Shown: positions 11,416-21,079 of the stretch, one piece after another
How the letters are laid out: every line of letters begins with the position of its first letter
How positions within the stretch are numbered: position 1 is the stretch's first letter
NCBI GenBank assembly: GCA_951213105.1
Contig: OX578147.1
Span: 129,456,322 to 129,520,321, forward strand
Source of the DNA: Amaurobius ferox
Taxonomy: Eukaryota > Arthropoda > Arachnida > Araneae > Amaurobiidae
Length of the DNA stretch: 64,000 bases
Direction: 5' to 3'
Notes under the pieces: generated by a model
What the model was told of the DNA's origin: nothing
What the model saw: only the letters and a program-made list of their open reading frames with translations
Databases searched by the model: none
Program-made: the position numbers and the translations under genes

Positions 11416-12301
11416 CAGGGTGTCCAGAAAGTTCCGGAAAGGCGCAATATCTCGAGAAATACACTTCGGATCATAAAATAAAAAACACGTATTCAATATT
11501 TTTAGAAAAACTTGATCCCCCACCTACCTCCGGGGGGGGGGGGAGGGGGCCACTTTGAAATTTTCAATAGGAACCCCCATTTTTTATTGCAGATTTGGAT
11601 TCTCCAGAAAAATTTGCATACATTTGACCTACGATTTTCGATTTTTGCTCCCACAAACGGCGCTATAATAGAGAAAAACGGAAGTGGGGCACAAACGTTT
11701 AAAAGTTACAGAAAAAAGCACCCTGATCATGAGAGGCAAGGGGACTCATGTTAATCAAGTATCCCGAAGGTAACAGAAAACTACTACGTCCACATCGCTG
11801 TTCCTGGGTCGTGCTAAAAGTAGTTTTGAACCGTTTTCTAAACTGCAGTCAACAGTTGTCGCTGAAGTGAACGGTTAGCGGGGGGAGGGGGTCAATTTTA
11901 GAATCATTGGATAGTTTTTTTGAAAATATTGAACACGTAATTTTTTATTTTTCTATCCGAAGTGTATTTCCCGAGACATTCCCATTTTTAAACGTTTGTG
12001 CCCCACTTCCGTTTTTTTCGATTATAGCGCCGTTTGTGGGAGCAAAAATCATAGATGAAATGTATGTAATTTTTTCTGGAGAATCCAAATCTGCAATAAA
12101 AAAATGGGGGTTCCCATTTAAAATTTCAAAGTTTCCCAACCCCCTCCCCCCAAGAGGGAGGAGGGGGGGTCAATTTTGGTATTGGGGGTTAATTTTGGTA
12201 TTGGGGCTTTTCTAAAAATATTGAATACGTGTTTTTTATTTTTTGATCCGAAGTGTATTTCTCGAGATATTGCGCCGTTCCGGAACTTTCTGGACGCCCT
12301 G
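11416..12301. mobile_element. Long palindromic MITE / foldback element
   Basis: The outer ends CAGGGTGTCCAGAAAGTTCC and its complement GGAACTTTCTGGACGCCCTG are followed inward by matching arms: CTCGAGAAATACACTTCGGATC, then CGTATTCAATATTTTTAGAAA, then the block around CACAAACGGCGCTATAAT. Each arm is about 340 bp, around a loop near 11760-11900. The right arm has an extra partial copy of the GTATTTCCCGAGACATTCC block (11935-11985). Flanks ATATA and TATAT suggest a TA target as for Tc1/mariner MITEs. Runs of G/C at 11529-11549 and 12138-12170 pair with each other. Confidence 0.85.
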
Positions 12302-13050
12302 TATATGTCACAAAATCCCCTGTTTATGTCACAGTGACGTAACTGACAGAAGTAACTAAGCCATTGTCTCTACCACCTAGAGACAATGCCTGGAGCTGGC
12401 ATACGAGACTCCTCTGCTTCTATTTCAGTGCGGAGTAACTAAATAGTGTCACACTTCATTTTGTAGTAACGCGAAATCTAAAGAACCGAGTTGAAATATT
12501 AAAAATGTAGCAATTTTGTGTTATTCTGAATAAAACTTATAACTGTGGAATCTTGAATAAAATAAAATATTTTAGAATGCATGGTAAAAACTGGCACTGA
12601 AATTTAAAAAGCTTATACGGCTGGCTTAAATGCCTAACCAAAGAATTCCAAAAACAACTAGAAAACTTTAACTAAAATGTGAAGATGATACAAAAGTGAT
12701 AAAAAATTTTGCTTACATCTAAAATTGTTTATATGCTGGTGTTAACCATCCATTATCCAATTAATACCACCAACAATTATTCGTTAATCAATATACCATC
12801 CATCAAGTATCCGTGGGATACCATCATCTAAAATTCATGTCCAACCGTTTACTATCTCTATTAGTTCGAATACATATCAGATAATACATAATTAAAACGT
12901 TTGAAACTTCCTGAAAAATCCACTGCTACTTATACCTTAGTATGAATTCTAATGATATATTTTACATACAACATCGTTCGCACGTACTCGTCATATGCAT
13001 AGTTATTTTTAAAAACAGTATTTAAGTGATCATTCTCTAATGTACCATAG
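12302..13050. other. Intron 3, 3-prime part
   Basis: It holds a perfect small hairpin CATTGTCTCTA-CCACC-TAGAGACAATG at 12362-12388. Otherwise AT-rich, nothing recognised. Confidence 0.5.
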
Positions 13051-13229
13051 GATTTCGTTCCAATTTGGAGAACGATAGGTTGGTTGCTATTGCCCTCGTT
13101 CGAATTGGGCCTTCCTGCAAAAAGCCAGAAACTGAACTATTGTGGCGGGTTATATATGGAGGTGGAAGAAGAGAAGGGAAAGCAACCGTCAAGGTGGATT
13201 TGGAAGCTGACACTTCAGACATGTCAATG
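13051..13229 (+). CDS. Exon 4: module 2, second half
   Basis: The acceptor is TACCATAG and the donor GTAAGT at 13230; phase 1 to 0. The split Gly codon is completed by GA, then FRSNLENDRLVAIALVRIG. It ends KVDLEADTSDMSM. This is the shortest second-half exon (60 residues). One Cys lies in GPSCKKPE. The polypyrimidine tract is weak, but phase and the hydrophobic strand pattern agree with its neighbours. Confidence 0.82.
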
Positions 13230-13476
13230 GTAAGTGGTTTACAATAATGTCTATAAAAATGCCCATTACGAAATCGACAATTAATTTGTCCAATATGCTT
13301 AGCATGATAGGTAGATAACCTAAACGATTGTCTAGCTTTGAATATTCGCCAATAACTCATTGCTGTTGCAGCAAGAAAACTTGTATGTGCTGTCATTCTG
13401 AAAGTATTTGTGGTATCTGACAGTCAATCATACAACGGCATTAGCATTGATTTGCAAGTTTATAAGTCATGTGAGG

Positions 13477-13548
13477 CTTACGAACCTTCAACTTGCAAGG
13501 CTTATAAACCATCGACTTGCGAGTTTTATAAACCTTCAACTTGCAAGG
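13477..13548 (+). repeat. 24-bp minisatellite, three units plus a worn one
   Basis: Units CTTACGAACCTTCAACTTGC+AAGG, CTTATAAACCATCGACTTGC+GAGT and TTTATAAACCTTCAACTTGC+AAGG abut exactly at 13477, 13501 and 13525. A degenerate unit precedes them. Confidence 0.85.
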
Positions 13549-14799
13549 CAAAAGAGTGACCCTGCATTTTTGAGTATGCACTTCTACAGATTGCACTTTA
13601 CTACGGCATCGTGCTATCGCTGATGTCTTTAGTCACAAAATAGTTGTAAAATTGTAGCTCATTAAAAAGTACTTTACTGTAACTGCATTCAACGATTATT
13701 AGCTATTGTAAAATTTGATTAGAGCAAATTTGATTAATGTTTTTATTTTTCTGAGATCATGATTCCAAATCATAAAAAGACGAACTTTCGAATCATAATT
13801 ATTTGGGATTCCTAATTGTACTCTAATAAATGGTGAATGGTAAACATGGGAGAATTTGGTTCTCCAATGTCTTTTTCACACAAAAAAATACTTTAAAAGG
13901 CTACATCCTCTAATTGAGTCCAAATTTCTCATATATGTAGCACATGATAAACAGCCTAGTACATGTTAGACAATTCTGTATAGTGCATGATGAACATATA
14001 TTACACATTAGCTGTCAAATTTAGCAAGTGCGATGTTAGCAATTTAATTTAAGAATTTGTTTTATTCAGAGAAGCAAAATTTCAGTCGGTGATATTTTTA
14101 AAAGCACAAACAAAATGAATTCTCTATCTTTTTTCTAGCTTTAAAAATTATTCCAGAAAGTGTCACCAAATTTCATATTCAGAAATTTGAGCAAATGTGA
14201 TTATAGTTTTTAAGTATGTACAGTTTCAAAAATTACATTAAACAAAGAATACATTTTAGTACTTTTGCTCATGCTGTATAAATCAAAATACACATGGTCC
14301 AACAAAACACGATCAGTTTCCCTCAAAAGTCTCGTATACAAACGGTATTAATTTATAAAAACGGATAAAAAGTTAATGGTTAAAAATTAATTTTAAAAAA
14401 TTCGCACTCCAAACAGAACTTTCTATTTGATTGGTCTATCTTGTGCTAATGTACAAGTTACTAGGCTGTCTTGTACTTTAAATATTTAATATTTAATATT
14501 TTGGGCTTTTACTACTTTCACAAAATTAACGTCTCAATTATTAAACATATAACTAGATACCTGTTTTGGTTCAGTTTTTGGTAGTGAGAGATGATAGTTT
14601 AGTAAAATTTGGAAACACATTTTTTGTATATACATATTTTCCGTAATGTAACAACATATACATGTAGCTTGGGTTCAAATGCTGGAAAAATGCCATGAAG
14701 GTTCCTTTAAGTTCATTACACTTACTTATTTGAAATTCTTTGGAAAGCATTTCCTACATTTTTAGAAGAGTCAATAACACCACACAATCATTTCTTTAG
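13549..14799. other. Intron 4
   Basis: AT-rich with no recognised gene or element beyond the minisatellite at its start. Confidence 0.55.
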
Positions 14800-15053
14800 A
14801 GCTCTAAAGAACCAAAGGCTCTTGCTTTCCGACCTGCCTATCCTAACAGAGCTATTAGTATGGGAAGTCCTGTTGTGGTCGACCTGGAGGTATCCCTTGA
14901 GCCAGGATCCTTAGCTCCAGTGATTGTGGAGCTGAAGAACAGTGATGCAGAAAAAAAATTTCCCTACGATATATGCCTCGGCGGAATTTGGTTCAGAGGT
15001 AGAAACTACCCTTGCTTCTCACCCGTGCAAGTGGAAAGCAATTTTTCATCCAG
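14800..15053 (+). CDS. Exon 5: module 3, first half
   Basis: The acceptor is TTTCTTTAG and the donor GTAAGT at 15054; phase 0 to 2. It encodes SSKEPKALAFRPAYPNRA, then strands VVVDLEVSLEPG, then the third signature ICLGGIWFRGRNYPCF with C-x7-GRN-x-PC spacing, then sequon NFS. The exon is flanked by AT-rich intron with no other coding signal. Confidence 0.86.
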
Positions 15054-15750
15054 GTAAGTTATATATTTTCCCTGCAAAATCTTCCACTAAGAACACAATT
15101 TCAGATAATTTTCTTCAAATTGTAAACTATTCAATAATTTCTGTCGGATTTGTAATTTAACTCATCAGACTGGGAAATACACTTCTAAAAATGTATGTAT
15201 TAATTGGATTAATACTAATAAAACAGTTTTTAAATTTTCTATTAGTAATATATACATTTCCTTCTACTATACTTTCTTCTTTCTATATATATATATTTCC
15301 TTCTATTTCCTATCTATATCCTTCAGAAATAGATAGAAAGCAATGTCCTTCTTACAGTTTAACCGTGACCGATATTAAAAACAAGCAATTACAACTTTAA
15401 CGTTTTACTTAACATTAAGTTTACTAACTTCCCAACTAATCATTCGACAACAGCTAGAAAACTTTGTCCTTCTAATTCAACCCTGATCAATATTAAAAAC
15501 AAGAAATCCAAACTTTAAATATTTTATTTACCCTTAAATTTGGCTCTATGTACTTATTATTATTTAATTATAAAATCTTGGTTAATAGTCTTTATGTATT
15601 TTTATTTGTGTTTCCAAAGGTTGTTTTAAATTTGTATATATTTTTGTAAAATGCTTTTTTAATTTTTTGCTAATATTTCTCCCCTCCCCCTTCAAATGCA
15701 TTCTTTTCAAATCCAATAAGTGTTTTTGCCGGACGTGCGTTTAACTTTAA
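15054..15750. other. Intron 5, first part
   Basis: Two related segments share TTAAAAACAAG(C/A)AAT and CAACTTTAAxxTTTTA near 15375 and 15493, pointing to an old local duplication of about 118 bp. Nothing else recognised. Confidence 0.5.
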
Positions 15751-15789
15751 ACTCTGGAGTGATTCAGACGGTTTGGTCAGTGAAAGAGG

Positions 15790-16225
15790 AAAGAAATGAT
15801 ACGGTGAACTCTAGTTATAACTTGATTACCAAGATATCCATGATGAGTTTATACCAATGGAGGCATAAACTGATAAATGCAGTGTAGTGGAACAAACCAA
15901 TCTTTGTTTCCCTTATTACATAGAGGTAGTGGACCATTCAACTGTAGAGATGATACAGTGAACTCTAGTTATAACGTAGAGATACAACTGTAGTGACAAT
16001 TTACAACTTTGGAGAAAAAGGTGCACCCAGATCTAGGGCGGAATTTGCAAATTTCGGGTCATAAAAGTAATCTTGTCTGCACCCACTACATAGAGGTAGT
16101 GGAAAATATAACTGTAGAGATACAACTAAGGAGAATCAGAGCTGAATTTACAAATTCCATAGCCTGGTGCGCAATCTTTGTTATACCCACAATACAGAGA
16201 CAGCTGAACACACGACTATAGACCT
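15790..16225 (+). repeat. Degenerate local tandem repeats in intron 5
   Basis: GTGAACTCTAGTTATAAC occurs at about 15802 and 15958, and (TTA/CTA)CATAGAGGTAGTGGA with AACTGTAGAGAT at about 15914 and 16086, with a worn third copy near 16192. The unit is irregular. Confidence 0.65.
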
Positions 16226-16424
16226 AAACCATTATTAGCTAAAATACAAAATTTTATTTCAATTAGTCGAACGTTTACAATATCAACGAAACTTTCGCAC
16301 TGAATCAAAGTTGAGACTGTGGAAGTTTTTCTCGGAACTTCAATTATAGCAAATGCATTAGGTATCTATCTCTACTCTTGCATCTATGGAAAATTAATTT
16401 GATCTTTTATCTATATTTTTATAG

Positions 16425-16518
16425 CAGTGGAGAAAGTGGTGGCCATAAAGACACTGCTGTTTACAACCTCGGCCTGGTGTGCAACACTTTCGTAGACAAC
16501 AAAGAAGAAGAGAACAAA
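16425..16518 (+). CDS. Exon 6: module 3, middle
   Basis: This 94-bp exon follows a TAGCAG tandem acceptor, so it can start at 16425 or 16428. Either start keeps the frame and changes the protein by one Ser. It then reads GESGGHKDTAVYNLGLVC and ends in NKEEENK before GTAAGG at 16519, phase 0. With exon 7 it fills the role that a single exon fills in modules 1, 2 and 4, so the second half of module 3 gained an intron or lost exon fusion. Confidence 0.82.
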
Positions 16519-16605
16519 GTAAGGTCTTCTGGCCAAGCCAAGGAATTGCAATGTATCAATATATAATTTTTTTTCACTGTATTTCAACGCGTATTTTTAT
16601 TTTAG

Positions 16606-16764
16606 GTCACTGTTCGAATGGCCATGAGACCACTCGATGATGGGTCTCTTAAAATTAAGGAATCGTTTAGCATCGAGGGTTACTCAACGGTTGGGTCGCA
16701 CAAGAAGAAGATCGACACTCTCAAATTTTCCATCGCCCGAGAACCAGACCAAATTGAAACAAAG
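16606..16764 (+). CDS. Exon 7: module 3, end
   Basis: The acceptor is TTTTATTTTAG and the donor GTGAGT at 16765; phase 0 to 0. It encodes VTVRMAMRPLDDGSLKIKE, then FSIEGYSTVG, and a lysine-rich stretch ending IAREPDQIETK. The intron separating it from exon 6 is only 87 bp, by far the shortest in the gene. This exon closes module 3 on a phase-0 boundary. Confidence 0.86.
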
Positions 16765-17221
16765 GTGAGTTGTAAAATTACAAATTCCATGGCGTTATAA
16801 ATACAGGTTATAATTTTTTTTCGGGGTGGAGGGGGGTCTAAGGGGAGAACAATCATTACTTCTATAAGCCTGAAGTTATTTAGAGCGAAGGCTTTCTAAT
16901 GAGAATTAAGTTACATTAGTACAAACATAAATAAGTAATAAAATATAAGACTGGCAGCTTGCCGACGCAAATGGAGAAGACTAAATTCACTTAAATTTGG
17001 GGGCAGTCTAAATTCGTTTAAATTTGGGGCAAACCAAATTTTGATAAAACTATCATGGCTTTTCGTTTTATGAGCAGCTACAATTGTGATATTCAATTAT
17101 ATCCATTAACTTAAAAATATATTTTTCGCTCTAATTTTTTCATTAAAACTTATAATTTCATAATAATTTAAATCAAGAGTTCCCAACCTGCAATGTATAC
17201 AATAAAAATTTTTCCAGAGTG

Positions 17222-17224
<3 letters not shown>
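16765..17224. other. Intron 7, first part
   Basis: Nothing recognised except a short direct repeat, CTAAATTC(A/G)CTTAAATTTGGGG and CTAAATTCGTTTAAATTTGGGG, at 16980-17030. Confidence 0.5.

Positions 17225-17262
<38 letters not shown>
17225..17262. repeat. (TA)n microsatellite at Tc1 insertion site
   Basis: Pure AT dinucleotide run next to the left end of the Tc1-like element; a second run (18691-18726) lies at its right end. Confidence 0.95.
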
Positions 17263-17263
<1 letters not shown>

Positions 17264-17436
17264 TCAATACTACACTCCAAGACAAAAAAATCGACGCATC
17301 AAGAAAGAATTATCCGAATGGGACAAAATTTGCAAAATTTGGTACGTGTGATGTGGATGTACAGAAAAAGAATTATTAGAATTGCAGAGCAATTAGATAA
17401 TTTATTGAACTGAAAGATCTACACAAGTGAGCACGT

Positions 17437-18121
17437 CAATATGGCATTGGTCCACCTCTGGCCTTGATACAAGCTGTTACCCAACGTGACATTGATGCAT
17501 AAAGTTGCCGGATGGTGTTCTGCGGGATGTCGTTCCAAATGACCTCCAATTGACGAACTAATTCGTCTACATTCTGCGATGGTTGCTGGCGACGCCCCAT
17601 CTCGGTCCAAATGTGCTTAATAGGCGAGCTGGAGATCTAGATGACAAAGGAAGTGTGTCGTAAGCACGCAGAAAATCAATAGAGAGGAGTGCCGTGTGTG
17701 GCCTGGCATTATCTTGCTGAAAAGTTAGGCCGGGGTGTCACGAAAGGAATGGCAATACAACGGGTCGTAGAATGTCAGCAACTTACCGCTGTGCTGTGAT
17801 GGTGTCACGGAGGACTATCAAAGGGGTCCGGCTATCAAACGAAATGGCACCCTAAACCATAACTCCCTGTTGTCGGGTCGTGTGGCGTGTGATAGTAAGA
17901 GCAGGGTCCTGACGATGTTCGGGCTGCCACCAAACATGTCTACGCTGGTCGCCGGGACTCAGTTCGAAACGGGACTCATCAAGACAATTCGTTCCCAATC
18001 CGAGCAATTTCACGTTGATCGGACTCGGCACAATTGCAATCGCTGTTGACGGTGCATACTGGTCAGTGGTAGGCGCCGTAATGGGCGCCGCAAGTATAGA
18101 TTTCGCTCCCATAGTCTTCTA
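17437..18121 (-). pseudogene. Tc1-like transposase, catalytic part, multiply frameshifted
   Basis: Fragments in several frames: LDESRFELSPGDQRRHVWWQ (about 17985-17925), ITRHTTRQQGVMVWF, SPIKHIWTEMGRR (17625-17590), NVDELVRQLEVIWNDIPQ and MSRWVTACIKARGGP. Catalytic Glu replaced by Lys, plus stops, so no active protein. Confidence 0.85.
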
Positions 18122-18448
18122 TTAATGGTTGGTCCGGGTGGTCACTTCCGTGTTTGTTACACGTTGGATGGTTGATAACGACGAATCTCGTGCTGTCACA
18201 GCTGCTCTGACAATCTCTCTATCTTCCCTTTCTGTCGTCGCTGTAGCTAGGCTGTTGGCTGTCCACTTGCTGCTTAAATCTGCCATTCCGGACTCATTCC
18301 TGCCAACATCGTCTAATTGCACCATCGCTCCTACCCAAATGCCAAGCGATTCGTCGGTGTGCCTACCCAGCCTCATGCAGTTCGACCGCACGTCCTCTTT
18401 CAAACTCCTCATATGCTCGTAGTGGTCACGAATTCGTCGGCTAGGCAT
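18122..18448 (-). pseudogene. Tc1-like transposase, N-terminal DNA-binding part
   Basis: Open stretch beginning MPSRRIRDHYEHMRSL and running through TATTEREDREIVRAA and SLSTIQRVTNTEV to a stop at TNH. This is the bipartite helix-turn-helix region of Tc1-like transposases; the catalytic part continues in another frame. Confidence 0.85.
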
Positions 18449-18687
18449 TGTTACAATCAAGGTACATAAACGCAATCGAAATCCACTGCACGTTTCGTTC
18501 CTGAAAGCGAGGTTCTCTCCTTATATACACCACCATAGTGCTCAGTTTCAATGCGCTTTAGTTCCGACTATTCATTCATTGGCCGCGAGTTTTTGATCAT
18601 TTGCATATTCGGTCGAAAGGCGTTTACATGTAGAGTTTTATTACTATCGGTTTATTTTGCGGGGTTCTTCGATTTTTTTGTCTTAGA

Positions 18688-18690
<3 letters not shown>

Positions 18691-18729
<39 letters not shown>

Positions 18730-18740
18730 TATATATATGT
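18691..18740. repeat. (TA)n/(TG)n microsatellite
   Basis: AT dinucleotide run followed by ATGTATGTGTGTG at the right border of the Tc1-like element. Confidence 0.95.
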
Positions 18741-19929
18741 ATGTGTGTGCAATTAGCAATTAATGCACATTCCGTCTTCTAAACATTCATTAATTCATTA
18801 AATAAGAAACACTATAACAGTTATCAAAAAAAAGTCAGAGATGGCTTCAGTCTGATAGAACTGAAATGTTTTTCTGTCAATAGTATCTTGTAAATTAAAA
18901 GTCCAATAAAGCTTCAATTTTGTATCATTGTAGAACTTTCAAAGGTACAAATGACTCTTATACTGTTCATAGCTATATAAAATATTGAAATTAAAATCAC
19001 TGTTTCAAAATAGTTCTAAATATAGGTCAAAGTAGTTCAACATATTGTTCAATAGTATCAAAATTATAATCACTATATTCAGAAAACTAACAACTCGATC
19101 CAAAATCCAATTGTATAGTTTTATAATGCTTTCAAATGGCTACACATTACTTGCTTATTGTTAATATTCATACTATCTCTTTTAGTTTTCCAGATATCAG
19201 CATTATAAACTTTAAAGCGCAAATTTTTAATCTTTTTCAACGCGACAAGACGATTGCTTAAAAACAATAATAGCTTTGTAAAAACAATTTATTGATCTGG
19301 AAGCTGGAAACTAGATTTCCTACTGAACATTTTTGTTCCATTATGTTTCTTTCTATCTTAAATAATTCCGAAAATTCGAGTGGAAAGAACGTTAGTAAAA
19401 TGAAGCAAAAACTCGCTCGAACAGAAAAAAAACATATTTTTTCAATACAAATTGTTCAACGTATAAACATATTGAAACCATTTTTGTATATTCATAAATA
19501 GTACTCAATTTCCAACTAAACAAATATGAATTGTTTATATTTTTATATATTTGGTTGGTAGATATACGCGTCCAAAATAGTATTTACATTTTTATAATGT
19601 TCCTACCATGACCCTAGATGTTATTCACTTCAAAATGTAGATCAAAGGATGACAATACTCTTACAAGAAGAGTTGATAAAGTAAATCTGCCACTAAAAGT
19701 GGTTCGTAATACAAAAAAGGCTGGTAACAGTGTTATACACATGCATTTCTTCTACAAAGTTATAAGAGGTTCTAGGAGGTTTAAAAGAGAATAAAATCAA
19801 ATTTGTGTTGCAGATCTTACTACATAAATCTTCGAAGTTATAAGTCCCTCATAATCTTTATTTGCTCACTAATGTTAGGTACCAGTAATTTATATAAAGT
19901 CTAATTTATAAATAAATTTCTTCTATCAG
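18741..19929. other. Intron 7, 3-prime part
   Basis: AT-rich, nothing recognised; a 69-codon frame at 19292-19501 has no supporting context. Confidence 0.55.
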
Positions 19930-20233
19930 GTAAATGCATCGATTAAGTTAGTCCAAAATGAACCTTACCCCATCAAAATTCATCAACGCATCTGGATCCC
20001 ATTCAACATCACCATCCCTGTCGATGCTGTGGTAAAGGTAACAGCAGAAGCACGAGCCCCAAACAAGAACAACAGGGCCATTCTGACTGTCCACAACATG
20101 AGGTTGAAGTCAGGCGGCATCAACATCCCTTGCCCAATGCTGTATCCCCAACCTGTAGTCATGTTGAATTCAACTCAGCCAACGACCCAGAAAGATGTTG
20201 CAAGAGCTTATATTGGATATTTTACGAATTTAG
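19930..20233 (+). CDS. Exon 8: module 4, first half
   Basis: The acceptor is TTCTATCAG and the donor GTAAGA at 20234; phase 0 to 1. It encodes VNASIKLVQNEPYPIKI, strands WIPFNITIPVDAVVKVTAE, and a degenerate signature in which the first Cys is His and GRN is GIN (HNMRLKSGGINIPC). Sequons NAS, NIT and NST are present. Loss of one Cys means the signature disulphide, if that is what it is, cannot form in this module. Confidence 0.87.
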
Positions 20234-21079
20234 GTAAGATTCCACTAATCAAAACCCTTTTAACGATTTAGCTATATGATATTTAGCAAGAATACGAGAA
20301 AGAATATCCAGAACAATTTCGGTTATTGTTATTTTATCTATAGCCAAATTGACTTACTCAATTCCCACTAAATCTGCAGACACTTTTTACCATCTAAGGA
20401 TAATTGAATTATTAGTTACATTTTAGCTGTAGGAGTGCTATCTTAATATGTATACGTCCAAAACTTTAAGAACGTCTTCAAATTCGCCCAAAATGTTTAA
20501 TCAAATCATGAAATTATTTCTATGGTGATTTTTAAACCTATGCAACGAAAAAGATAGATATTCCGTTTCAACAGAATAGAGAGCAAGCAGTCTTCAAGAT
20601 ATCGTAGCTAATAAGACCATGCAGCACTTTAACACTATGATGATAAGCATCATGTGATGTCGGGTGGAGCATAAAATGTCAGGATGTTCAGTTTCACTGC
20701 ATGTGCTGAGGACCCAATTCATTTTATTTAGGATGTTCTGAATCAATTTTTATACAAAGATTTAAAATATATATAGCAATTCCTAGTAGTCCGTTTATTG
20801 CATCATTTAAGACAGGAGAGAGAAACTTCGTCCGCGTATTGCAAGCCATACGTGGCCACCACATGATTCTACATGATCTGTCGGATATTGCAATTATGTT
20901 ATGAAGAGCATTACAAAATTAAAAGTATATATTTAAAAACATAGATTCATATTTTTACATATCTAGTAAAGACTACAAATATTTAATCTAGTAAAGACTA
21001 CAATATTTAATCTAGTACAATAGAGAAGAATACAATAAGAAATAGTAAAAGAATACAATATTTAATCTAGTAAAGACTC
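20234..21079. other. Intron 8, first part
   Basis: Short direct repeats of ATTTAATCTAGTAAAGACT(A/C)C occur at 20963-21082, immediately before the F1 array. Otherwise nothing recognised. Confidence 0.5.

Larger units (their letters stand above)
17273..18690 (-). mobile_element. Tc1-like DNA transposon, full length, coding region dead
   Basis: 1418 bp. Terminal inverted repeats are CACTCCAAGACAAAAAAATC+GA (17273-17294) and its complement at 18669-18690, with one mismatch in 22. Both ends are flanked by TA, the Tc1/mariner target duplication. The minus strand encodes a broken transposase: MPSRRIRDHYEHMRSLKED from 18448 (paired helix-turn-helix region), EDREIVRAAVTARDSSLSTI, then DESRFELSPGDQRRHVW in another frame, then WNDIPQNTIRQLYASM and CIKARGG near 17440. 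The block normally SPIE reads SPIK (codon at 17616-17618), so the third catalytic acid is lost. Confidence 0.93.
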
